Shown: piece by piece, positions 54,673-63,200 of the stretch
How the letters are laid out: every line of letters begins with the position of its first letter
Position numbering within the stretch: position 1 is the stretch's first letter
NCBI GenBank assembly: GCA_014728085.1
Contig: WJMF01000020.1
Coordinates: 1 to 64,000 of the forward strand
Source: Candidatus Zhuqueibacterota bacterium
Lineage (GTDB): Bacteria > Zhuqueibacterota > Zhuqueibacteria > Residuimicrobiales > Oceaniaggregativiventaceae
Reading direction: 5' to 3'
Length of the DNA stretch: 64,000 bases
Made by a program: the position numbers and the translations under genes
Notes under the pieces: generated by a model
The model's input: the letters and a program-made list of their open reading frames with translations, nothing else
What the model was told of the DNA's origin: nothing
Database searches by the model: none

Positions 54673-57027
54673 TTATTTCACCAGGGTCATTTTTTGCCGC
54701 AATATGTCGTGACCGTATTGCAAGCAATAGATATAGACACCTGCTGCTAACCGAGTCCCATCCAGATGTACCCGGTGTTCGCCCCTGTTGAGCTCCTGAT
54801 CAAGCAGGATCATCACCTGCTGGCCCAGGGTATTGTAAACAACCAGGCGAATGTGACCAGATGCGGGAATACTAAAAGAGATGGTGGTTTTCGGATTGAA
54901 GGGATTGGGGAAATTTTGTTCAAGAACAAAAGATGCCGGGATTTCCGATTCATCGAAGACAAACAAAGCATCATCAGTTTTGAAAATCAATCTGTTGGCC
55001 CAATCTCCATAGCCATATTCATTTTTGGAGCGGACACGCCAGTAATGGGTGGTTCGTTCCTCCAGCAACCGGGAAAGCGTCAGCGTTGTATCCGCGATAT
55101 TTTCCTGCTCAAAAACCAGAGACCCGGGATCAAAACCCAAATCGGTTGAAACCTGCAAGTGGTATTGCTGAGTATGATTGACTGAATGCCACACAAAGGC
55201 CGGGCGCAAAGCCGTGTTGCGGCCTTTGGGTGCAATCAACTCGGGAGAGGCCGGAAAAAGAGTGCGGAAAGAAAGAGGCTCGGAATAGTCGCTCTGGCCG
55301 CCTGCACTCAGAGCCCGAACCCTGCAATAGTAGTGCGTTTGACCTTTTAAGTTTTGCAAAACGTCGAAGGTATCCGTCACCGCCTCTTCTTCATAGACAA
55401 GCACATCCTGAAAAGCGGAATCCACAGACACCTGTACATGATAATTGATACCATCTGTTTGATCCGCCCAATAGACAATAACTTTTGGAGTGTCGTTTTG
55501 TACCTCAAACAGGATTGCCAGTTCCGGTGCTGATGGAGCCCTGAGGGTAATAACATTGCTCATGGCGCTCTCATTGGCGTTGCGATCGAGGGCGGTTACT
55601 GCATAGGAATAAAAATCATTTTCCGGGTTACCCCCGAAAACCGGCAGAGATGTCATGCCGGTAAGGTCATAGATATGCTGAGAGCTATCCAAATCCAGAG
55701 CTGTTATATACTCCTTCTCAAATCGGTAAACCACATAACGAACAGCCGTGTCACCATCTGCAGCGACAGCGGGAGAATCCCAATTTAATCCATAACCGCC
55801 AGAAGCTACGGATTCGTAGCGCAGATTTGCAGGTGCATATGGTTTTATCTGATCTTTCCATACCATATTTGGAAACAGCGCAGGATAACGATAAAGATCG
55901 CTTTTCAGGCTGTCGGTAAAACCGCGGGGATTGCTCAGGATAGTGCTGGCGCGAAAAAATATACTTCCTTCAGCGCCGGTTTGGCGGTTTAATCTTATCT
56001 GATCCGGCATTTCCGAGCGGGGCCAGCTGCTGATCCGGTAAGCACCGTGACCGACATAGAGATGCCTCGTTTCCAACTGCTCCTCCCACCACGGCATCAG
56101 TCTGCCATAGTCCTGTCCGCCTCCAAAGGGCCAGTAGAGCTGTGGTGTCAGATAATCGATCGTCTTTTGTTCAATCCAGGCCAAAGCATCGGTGTAAATA
56201 GTATTATAAGCGGATAATCCCCAGACACCATCGGGGACACCACTTTTCCAGATTCCAAAGGGGCTGATGCCGAACTTGACAAAGGGTTTCAACGACTGTA
56301 TAGCCTGATAAACCTGAGATACCAGCAAATTGACATTGTCCCGGCGCCAATCCCCCTGGTCATCAAATCCACGGGAATAGTTGGCAAAGGTCTGGTCGTC
56401 CTCATCGGTGATCTGATCCGGGGGGTAGGGATAAAAATAATCATCAAAATGAACGCCATCAACGTCATAGCGGCTGACGACATCAACGATGACATCGGTA
56501 ACATAATCCCGTACCTGGGGCAAGCCGGGATTTAGAATTTTCAGTTCGCCAAAGGTCAGGATCCACTCCGGATGCTGCCGGGTAACATGCCGGGCGTCCG
56601 TCGAATAGGCCCCGGCGCGCACCATCGCGCGGTAAGGATTAAACCAGGCATGCAATTCCATGCCTCGTTTATGCGACTCTTCAACCGCAAACTCGAGCGG
56701 ATCAAAAAAAGGTTGAGGTGCTTTTCCCTGCGTGCCGGTCAGCCAATAAGACCACGGTTCATAGCTGGATTCGTACAGCGCATCGCATTCAGGGCGGACC
56801 TGAAAAATAACGGCGTTCATTCCGGCCGCTTTGAGTTTGTCCAGCATATCGATGAAAAGCTGCTTTTGATAATCGGTTTCAGCACCTCTTGATGGCCAGT
56901 CAAGATTACTGACGGTAGCAATCCAGACGCCGCGAAATTCCCGTTTTGGCGGCAACGTATCGGAAAAAAGAAATGATACATGAATACATAGCAAAGAAAA
57001 GAAAAAGTAAATAGTAATTTTTTTCAT
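54673..57027 (-). CDS. Secreted GHL10 (DUF187) glycoside-hydrolase-like protein with type IX sorting domain
   Basis: 784 residues. A signal peptide is followed by a GHL10 domain (about 27-330), a TIM-barrel family predicted to cleave glycans. Its hallmarks are REFRGVWIATVSNLDWPSR, NAVIFQVRPECDALYES, LHAWFNPYRA and the acidic YDVDGVHFDDYFYPYP, whose Asp/Glu residues are the likely catalytic ones. Two fibronectin-like domains (about 395-660) follow, then a sorting domain with NFPNPFNPKTTISFSI and the end RQKMTLVK. GGAG lies five bases before the ATG. Exported by the type IX system by inference. Substrate unknown. Confidence 0.88.
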   Translation of the reverse strand: MKKITIYFFFSLLCIHVSFLFSDTLPPKREFRGVWIATVSNLDWPSRGAETDYQKQLFIDMLDKLKAAGMNAVIFQVRPECDALYESSYEPWSYWLTGTQGKAPQPFFDPLEFAVEESHKRGMELHAWFNPYRAMVRAGAYSTDARHVTRQHPEWILTFGELKILNPGLPQVRDYVTDVIVDVVSRYDVDGVHFDDYFYPYPPDQITDEDDQTFANYSRGFDDQGDWRRDNVNLLVSQVYQAIQSLKPFVKFGISPFGIWKSGVPDGVWGLSAYNTIYTDALAWIEQKTIDYLTPQLYWPFGGGQDYGRLMPWWEEQLETRHLYVGHGAYRISSWPRSEMPDQIRLNRQTGAEGSIFFRASTILSNPRGFTDSLKSDLYRYPALFPNMVWKDQIKPYAPANLRYESVASGGYGLNWDSPAVAADGDTAVRYVVYRFEKEYITALDLDSSQHIYDLTGMTSLPVFGGNPENDFYSYAVTALDRNANESAMSNVITLRAPSAPELAILFEVQNDTPKVIVYWADQTDGINYHVQVSVDSAFQDVLVYEEEAVTDTFDVLQNLKGQTHYYCRVRALSAGGQSDYSEPLSFRTLFPASPELIAPKGRNTALRPAFVWHSVNHTQQYHLQVSTDLGFDPGSLVFEQENIADTTLTLSRLLEERTTHYWRVRSKNEYGYGDWANRLIFKTDDALFVFDESEIPASFVLEQNFPNPFNPKTTISFSIPASGHIRLVVYNTLGQQVMILLDQELNRGEHRVHLDGTRLAAGVYIYCLQYGHDILRQKMTLVK

Positions 57028-57093
57028 ATCTGCTCCATATCATATCAGAGAATAACAGGTTTGTTTATCCGGTTCCATCGGCTCAAACAAAAA

Positions 57094-57151
57094 ACAGGTG
57101 TCAGACACAATGGGCAAGTACATTTAAAATACACTCAATTTGTCTGCCCAT
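57094..57151 (-). terminator. Possible terminator between the two GHL10 genes
   Basis: ATGGGCA (57110-57116) pairs with TGCCCAT (57145-57151) around a 28-base loop. Downstream on the minus strand comes TGTGTCTGACACCTG and then TTTTTT. The distance from stem to T-run is long, so this is weak as a classical terminator. The ACAGGTGTCAGACAC segment at 57094-57108 is a separate near-palindrome. Confidence 0.3.
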
Positions 57152-57217
57152 GTTACAAGCTTGTGCTTGATATTTTTATAGCTTATCCCGGCCCGGAACA
57201 TACAAAGGGCATGTATA

Positions 57218-60200
57218 TTATTTAATCAATGCCATACGTCGCGTAAATACCTGATTTCCGGCCTTAAACCTGTAATAATAAATACCGGAAGCCAGGTCAG
57301 AGCCGTCGAAAACAACAGTGTGACGTCCTGGTGCAACCACGCCACTAAGCAAAACGTTAACCTGACGTCCTCTGATATCATAAATAATCAGCTCAACATG
57401 TCCGGGTTCGGCAACGGTAAAGGGTATTTGCGTGACGGGATTGAATGGATTGGGATAATTTTGGTATAGCATCCACTCTTCCGGTGTTCCGGCCGCAAGC
57501 GGTCTCGATTCGACATCGGAGAGCGCGGCTTTTTTAACCAGACGTAAGTCATCGAAATAAACCGACCCTGTTGAGGCCGCTCCTTCCGAATGTGTAAATT
57601 GAAAACTGTCAAACCGCATCGATGGGCCATGCAGAACACCATCACCCAGCCACGATCCCACCGAATTGCGATCGTTTAAACGCCATTCTATTAATCGCCA
57701 GCCATACCAATCAATGGTGATCCATTTCGACACCTCATGGAAGGCACCCTTGTCCTTGGTGCTGTCATCAACACAAAATCGGAACTGATTGTTGCTGCCA
57801 TCGCCGAAGAGCCAGCACTGCACTACCCAGGTGGTATCGAAATAGACCGCGCGGGGCTGGGTTCCTGACATATAGAGACGAATCAAATGGTTATCCGCCG
57901 TTTCATCCCAGGCATAATCGAGACGAAGACTCTTTCGCTGCGGCACGGGCAGAGCCGGCCGATAAGCATCTTGCGAAATGGAGATTCCGGAATTTGGTTC
58001 CAAAATACCTGTGGTAGAACCGCTGTAGGAAGGGCGTTCCCAGTTCCCGGTACCCCAAAACCGATCCAGATAATCCGTCTGGCTATAGTATTCTTCCCGA
58101 GTTACAAAAGCATTGACAATCTTTTCAGAGGTCGTATTGCCAAGCGTATCGCCAAGTCCGGGTAACAGTTCAATTTCACAAGCGGCATTGTTCTCAAGCG
58201 CATCAACCGGTTGGATCGAGAGGACTGCGATATCATCAACCACGGTGACGGCAAAATTTGACTCTACCGGTTGATCATTCTGCATAAACAAAATGGTTGA
58301 ATCGTTAAGAGACTTTTCATTCAATGGCTCGTCAAAGACAAAGCTAAAAACGGCATCGATGGGTGGCAATTCCTGCTTCGGATAAGCACTGAGCAGTCGG
58401 GGCGGAAAAATATCCGCACTATAGGTATAAAAGGAAAACACAAAATCATCCCCACCCACTGCATCACCGTTTGCATCGAGGGCTTTACCGTTTATATCGG
58501 TAATCGAGGCGTGAACCGTAACCTGGTATTCAGTGTCAAAATCAAAAGCTTTCTGCAAAAAAATCCTTACGCGCTTGTACTCGCTATCCCATTCATAGCG
58601 ATCAATCGTTTTTCCCGGAGCAAAGGTAACCTGAAGGGATTCAGGGTTCATGGTCTTGGAAAAATCCAGGGTTAAAGAGGAATGCACGGATATCGTATCA
58701 CCCGGGGCCGGGTTTGTGACAACAATCCGGGGAGGAAAAGAAATCAAAGAATCCGACGAAACCGCGTTTGAAATTACCGACTCGTTCCAGTAACGGTCCA
58801 GCATGGTTGCGGCATAATAATATTTCCCATTATAATCCTGGCTGCCGTCGAAGGTTTCTGCTACGAGAAAATCGGCCGAGCCGAACTGAAGATAAATGAT
58901 TTCATCTCTGTCCACATCGATATCCGAATCATAAGAGCGATATACCGCAAACCACTGATCATAGTCCGGCAACATACCGGGTTGCACCTGCAGAATCCAG
59001 TTCAGCGAGTCCTGCATGGAAAGGTGTACGGTCGGAGCGACAGGGGTATCGCTATTGATCAAACCCGAAGCGCGGATTTTGCTCTTTTGCGGAAAGACCG
59101 TAGAGGCAGCGACCGAAAAATATCTCCAGTCCTGCCAAAAGCCGTATCTGAAAAACTGAAAGCCATCCACCCAGGGAACCGTACGGCAGCGTTCAACAAT
59201 TCCGGTGTGGTTATTCCATATCTTTTTCTCACTCAAGACATAAGATGGCGGCCCGACACTGTAAAGCCGACCGAGATCGATGCCGGGTTGGATATATTGC
59301 TGCCAGCAGGCAGGGCAACCACCGGTGAGAACGCTGTAAAATCCATCACCATCATACCAGTGATAATGCATCGGCATAAGTTGATCGACAAATCCCTGAT
59401 TAAACCACAAGGCGGCATCCTGATAAACCGTGCCGTACGCCTGCCAGCTGCTCCAGTTATATTTCCCCAGAACCGCGGCTGACAGCCGCACCCATGGTTT
59501 TGCCTGTTGAATGGAATCGTGCAGCGTTCTTACAAATTCAGTAACCGACCAGCGCCACCACTCTTCCCACGAGTCAAAACCGGCGGGGGTACCGTCGTCA
59601 TAGGGATGTTCGGTATCATAAAGATAACGACTGCTTTGGTTCGTCACCAGGTCCTGAATATGCTGTGGGGAGACCAAACCATCCAGAGACTGTTCCTCGG
59701 GCAAGAGATGACTGGTCTTTAACAATGCGTTGGAACTATAGTGCTCATTCCATCGAACATAATCCAGGTGCAGACCATCCAGATCATAATGGCGCACAAT
59801 TTCCATGGCCACAGCATTCAGATATTGACGCACCTCAGCCAGACCGGGGGAAAGCGCCCGGTGTGATGTCATCGGATGGCCGCTGCGGTCACGGCAAATC
59901 CAGTCCGGATGTTCGGCAGCAGGGGTTCCGGGTTGAGTGCTGGCATTGGCAAAAACATTAAACCAGACATGCAGCTCCAGACCTCTCGCATGCGCCTGTT
60001 CGATAACATAGGCAAGGGGATCAAATCCGGGAGAGGTATAGCCGAGGTCGCGTCCCCAGGGCTCAAAATCGGAAGGGTAATAAACCTCTCCGCCCCGCCT
60101 CGCCTGCCAGAGAACGGCATTCATATTGGCATCGACATGATTGTCGAGAATTTTATCAATATGGGCTTTTTGCTGCTCTATCGGCGCTCCGTTGAGGCTA

Positions 60201-60298
60201 TGCTCCCACGTCACCACCCAGGTGGCACGAAACTCCTCATTAATAGAAGCATAGAGTGCGATATAGAATAACAGTAAAAACAGAGTGGTCTTTTTCAT
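57218..60298 (-). CDS. Second secreted GHL10-type protein, with Big_5-like and carbohydrate-binding-like domains
   Basis: 1026 residues. After a signal peptide, a diverged GHL10 domain (about 20-350) keeps EEFRATWVVTWEHSL, MNAVLWQARRGGEVYYPS, LHVWFNVFA and YDLDGLHLDYVRWNE with the acidic residues. A fibronectin-like section leads to two Big_5-type Ig domains (about 530-760, PAPGDTISVHSSLTLDFSKT). A beta-sandwich resembling a carbohydrate-binding module follows (about 780-930, SIRFDSFQFTHSEG region), then a sorting domain with NYPNPFNPVTQIPFTV and the end FTRRMALIK. It is a distant paralogue of the gene downstream. Probably a surface glycan-active enzyme; substrate unknown. Confidence 0.85.
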   Translation of the reverse strand: MKKTTLFLLLFYIALYASINEEFRATWVVTWEHSLNGAPIEQQKAHIDKILDNHVDANMNAVLWQARRGGEVYYPSDFEPWGRDLGYTSPGFDPLAYVIEQAHARGLELHVWFNVFANASTQPGTPAAEHPDWICRDRSGHPMTSHRALSPGLAEVRQYLNAVAMEIVRHYDLDGLHLDYVRWNEHYSSNALLKTSHLLPEEQSLDGLVSPQHIQDLVTNQSSRYLYDTEHPYDDGTPAGFDSWEEWWRWSVTEFVRTLHDSIQQAKPWVRLSAAVLGKYNWSSWQAYGTVYQDAALWFNQGFVDQLMPMHYHWYDGDGFYSVLTGGCPACWQQYIQPGIDLGRLYSVGPPSYVLSEKKIWNNHTGIVERCRTVPWVDGFQFFRYGFWQDWRYFSVAASTVFPQKSKIRASGLINSDTPVAPTVHLSMQDSLNWILQVQPGMLPDYDQWFAVYRSYDSDIDVDRDEIIYLQFGSADFLVAETFDGSQDYNGKYYYAATMLDRYWNESVISNAVSSDSLISFPPRIVVTNPAPGDTISVHSSLTLDFSKTMNPESLQVTFAPGKTIDRYEWDSEYKRVRIFLQKAFDFDTEYQVTVHASITDINGKALDANGDAVGGDDFVFSFYTYSADIFPPRLLSAYPKQELPPIDAVFSFVFDEPLNEKSLNDSTILFMQNDQPVESNFAVTVVDDIAVLSIQPVDALENNAACEIELLPGLGDTLGNTTSEKIVNAFVTREEYYSQTDYLDRFWGTGNWERPSYSGSTTGILEPNSGISISQDAYRPALPVPQRKSLRLDYAWDETADNHLIRLYMSGTQPRAVYFDTTWVVQCWLFGDGSNNQFRFCVDDSTKDKGAFHEVSKWITIDWYGWRLIEWRLNDRNSVGSWLGDGVLHGPSMRFDSFQFTHSEGAASTGSVYFDDLRLVKKAALSDVESRPLAAGTPEEWMLYQNYPNPFNPVTQIPFTVAEPGHVELIIYDIRGRQVNVLLSGVVAPGRHTVVFDGSDLASGIYYYRFKAGNQVFTRRMALIK

Positions 60299-60371
60299 AA
60301 TTTAACAATCCCGGCTCAATGGCCTGTTTAATCGGTTGGATTTAATCGAAAACGGGTGTGGTGCTTATAAA

Positions 60372-60405
60372 AAAGGCCGATGAGGATTCAGCCCCACCGG
60401 CCTTT
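60372..60405 (-). terminator. Terminator of the secreted propeller gene
   Basis: On the minus strand AAAGGCCG pairs with CGGCCTTT around an 18-base loop with some inner pairing, followed by a run of T (AAAAAA on plus just left of the stem). About 20 bases after the stop codon of 60425-61816. Confidence 0.75.
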
Positions 60406-60424
60406 ATCATGTTACGGAAAAAAA

Positions 60425-61816
60425 TTACTTTACCAGCATCATCTTGCGGGTTCTCATCTGGCCGTCGACGACGAGTTTATAGTAATAGGTGCCGCTGGCC
60501 ATTTCTGAAGCATCGAATTCGATCATGTGATTTCCCGTTGACATGTTTTGATTGATCAGAGTGGCAATCTCATGTCCGAGAATATCATAGACCCTGAGTT
60601 CAACCTTGCTCATTTCATCGAGAGTAAAGGGAATGGTCGTGCTCGGGTTGAACGGATTGGGATAGTTTTGTCCCAACATAAATTCACGAGGCAATTGCTC
60701 TTCTTTTGCAACTGCTGCCGTTTCATCCCAGACATATTTTTTGATCACATAGGAGTACATGTCTGCAAGATAGAATTCCGTTCCATCCGTATTAAAGGCG
60801 CCATCGCGGGGAGCGCGGACATACTTGGGTTGTGCATAACCACCCGTGGTGGTATCGGTCTGAGCCGTATTGCCCCACCAGGTAAAACTGGTGCTGTCGA
60901 CGATAGCATAATCCTGAGCCGGATCGAGAGCCCACAGGATTTTCATCGCAGCTTCCTCTACCGTACCGAACCACAACAATCCATTTGGATCCATTTCGAC
61001 ATAATTGGGAGCGATGGTCGTACCGTTGATCTCCTGTACCAGGGTATCAGCAACTTCATAGGTACCGTCAACGCCATCATCGCTGTGAAAATGAATGATT
61101 CCGCCATTCAGGCTTCCCAGATAGATATCCTTACCATCGGCTGAAACGCAAATTCCGCGTGAGAGCGTTTCAACGCCTGGAATAGAGTTGTAGACCGAAA
61201 AATCAAATGGATCGAGAATGTTGAGGGCGCCGCCTAAAAGCGGAAAGGTGTATACAAATCCCTCTGCATCAACTGCCGGACGGGCATTCTGACCTTCATT
61301 TTCGAAAGCGTTGAGGACGCTATAGTCACTCGGGTCGATCTGATAGACCATGGCTGGAATGCGATCATTATCATCGACGGCAACGATAATGTTGCCCTCC
61401 GGATCTCTAGCCATACCACGGCCACTGCCCCAGGTCGTATCGACAGTACCATCCGGCATGTCGAGGAACTGAATAACATCAAGATTACCAGTCGCGGGTT
61501 CAAGCACCATGATCGGATAGGTGCCAACTACAAGCGTAGAATCGCCGGACGGAATGGTCAGATCATCAGGCCAATAGGTGCTGTCATCACCGACTGCGAT
61601 TCGTCGTTGGTAATAAGAATGGAACCAAACATTCCCATCATTATCGACATCAACGCCATAAGGGATTCTAAAGCCCGGAGCATTAACCGCAGCTTCGCCC
61701 TCATCGGTTGCGATAGCGTTTCCTACGACGACAGCTTCATCAAAGACCCAGCCACCTGCAAATGAGAGACCGGCAAAAAGTGCTACGAGAAGAACTGTAA
61801 ATACCAACTGTTTCAT
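60425..61816 (-). CDS. Secreted NHL/propeller-like protein with type IX sorting domain
   Basis: 463 residues. Signal peptide MKQLVFTVLLVALFAGLSFAG, then a propeller-like region (about 45-365) of repeated DxxGNxW and DAEGFVY blades (PYGVDVDNDGNVWFHSYY, GMARDPEGNIIVAVDD, RGICVSADGKDIYLGS). The sorting domain starts near 378 with QNYPNPFNPSTTIPFTL and ends RTRKMMLVK. GGAGGG lies eight bases before the ATG, one of the best ribosome sites in the window, so high expression is likely. No catalytic motif; a binding or scaffold role is likely. The IPT/TIG lipoprotein gene upstream shares the propeller theme. Confidence 0.83.
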   Translation of the reverse strand: MKQLVFTVLLVALFAGLSFAGGWVFDEAVVVGNAIATDEGEAAVNAPGFRIPYGVDVDNDGNVWFHSYYQRRIAVGDDSTYWPDDLTIPSGDSTLVVGTYPIMVLEPATGNLDVIQFLDMPDGTVDTTWGSGRGMARDPEGNIIVAVDDNDRIPAMVYQIDPSDYSVLNAFENEGQNARPAVDAEGFVYTFPLLGGALNILDPFDFSVYNSIPGVETLSRGICVSADGKDIYLGSLNGGIIHFHSDDGVDGTYEVADTLVQEINGTTIAPNYVEMDPNGLLWFGTVEEAAMKILWALDPAQDYAIVDSTSFTWWGNTAQTDTTTGGYAQPKYVRAPRDGAFNTDGTEFYLADMYSYVIKKYVWDETAAVAKEEQLPREFMLGQNYPNPFNPSTTIPFTLDEMSKVELRVYDILGHEIATLINQNMSTGNHMIEFDASEMASGTYYYKLVVDGQMRTRKMMLVK

Positions 61817-61930
61817 TGTAAATACCCTCCTTTGGTTTTAACGATTTAGGCTTGAATTAAAAAAGGTTGAACTGTCCTCTCACCTCCTTCCCGTTTTGTT
61901 CATTTCCGACAGAATTTGGTAATCGATAAT

Positions 61931-63160
61931 CTATTGTCGTCCATAATAGGGAGCACTGAGTTTGGCCATGGTGACGCGCAATAGCTTTTGTTCATCCGGA
62001 TTATCGCTTTTTCGATTGACATAGAGATAGATATCATTATCCCATACAAATGCAGTAGCCGGTGGTTTGAGGATATTCGGGTATAGCACATTCAATTCCG
62101 AACCGGCATAATCTCCGGGGCCCTGCGGGATAAGGTAATAAATGGCATTGTCATATTCCGCCCCGATATAGAGGAACCCATCTATATCCAGGGTAATATC
62201 GTTGATACCCGGACCGGTCTCTCCGACCGCGGCATCCCAGTCGAATACCGCTTCCGCAGGACCGACCGCGCCATCGTCGGATGTGATCTCATTGCGCCAG
62301 ATACCGCGTACCATAACGTTGGGATCATCGCCATAATATTCACCCGAAACATAGACATAACCGTCATAAACACGAATGGCATTTAAAATGATTCGCTCAT
62401 ATTCCATCACCTCGTCCACCGAACCGTCCGGTTTCATACGCATGAGCGAGTTCCGGCCGGCTATAAAGAGATTATGATTGGGACCAAAGTCAATATCGTA
62501 AACGGGATTTCTCAACCTGTCGCCATACTTGTCGATTGATCCCCCGCCGGGTGGAACGCGATAAATAAAACGCGTACGGCCGGCGTAGAGATAGTCATCC
62601 GGTCCCCAGCACATGGTTTGATAAAAACCATCCGTTACCGGTACATAGTCGCTATTGTCTTCAGGATCATCCGGTGAAATTTTTACAATTTTCCGCAAGC
62701 CCGAGGAAACATAGATGTTGTTTTGCGGATCACAGGCCAGGCTATAGGCGTCGGTAAATTTATCCACCCCGCCGTACTCGAATTCCGTATACTCTAATTT
62801 GTAAATTACCGTATTGCTGAATAGCTCGGCGCCGTGAACGGCGATTTTTACAGCCACGGAATCACCTACCAGATTGGGTGGTTTGACTTTGAGCTCGGTT
62901 GCAGAGGCCGATTGAATTTGGCCCTTCTGGTCATCAAAATAAACAAAGTTTTTCTCCGAATCCGGAGAAAAATTCTGTCCCGTAATGGTTACAATCGTAA
63001 CCCCGGCAAGGGCAAAATCCGGCGGATCGATAGAAGAGATCGCAGGTTGGGGTCCCGACGTTGCGTCCGGATTATACAAACTTGGCGTGATATCCTTGTC
63101 ACAGGCCAAAAAGACCAGAAAAAAGGAAACAGATAAAAGTAAAATCATCGTACGCTTCAT
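61931..63160 (-). CDS. IPT/TIG-domain lipoprotein with NHL-like propeller
   Basis: About 409 residues from the ATG at 63160 (GGAG six bases ahead); an in-frame start at 63172 is less likely. A lipobox LVFLAC predicts a lipoprotein with the cysteine near residue 20. Residues about 40-125 form an IPT/TIG immunoglobulin fold (AISSIDPPDFALAGVTIVTI, GQNFSPDSEKNFVYFDDQ). The rest is a propeller of NHL-like blades (ACDPQNNIYVSSGLRKIVKI, DITLDIDGFLYIGAEY). In Bacteroidota polysaccharide-utilisation loci, IPT/TIG lipoproteins are surface glycan-binding proteins, which would suit the GHL10 genes downstream. No SusC/SusD pair is in the window. Confidence 0.82.
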   Translation of the reverse strand: MKRTMILLLSVSFFLVFLACDKDITPSLYNPDATSGPQPAISSIDPPDFALAGVTIVTITGQNFSPDSEKNFVYFDDQKGQIQSASATELKVKPPNLVGDSVAVKIAVHGAELFSNTVIYKLEYTEFEYGGVDKFTDAYSLACDPQNNIYVSSGLRKIVKISPDDPEDNSDYVPVTDGFYQTMCWGPDDYLYAGRTRFIYRVPPGGGSIDKYGDRLRNPVYDIDFGPNHNLFIAGRNSLMRMKPDGSVDEVMEYERIILNAIRVYDGYVYVSGEYYGDDPNVMVRGIWRNEITSDDGAVGPAEAVFDWDAAVGETGPGINDITLDIDGFLYIGAEYDNAIYYLIPQGPGDYAGSELNVLYPNILKPPATAFVWDNDIYLYVNRKSDNPDEQKLLRVTMAKLSAPYYGRQ

Positions 63161-63200
63161 TTTACACTCCATGTAAACAGGGTTTCATCTCTTAATTAAC

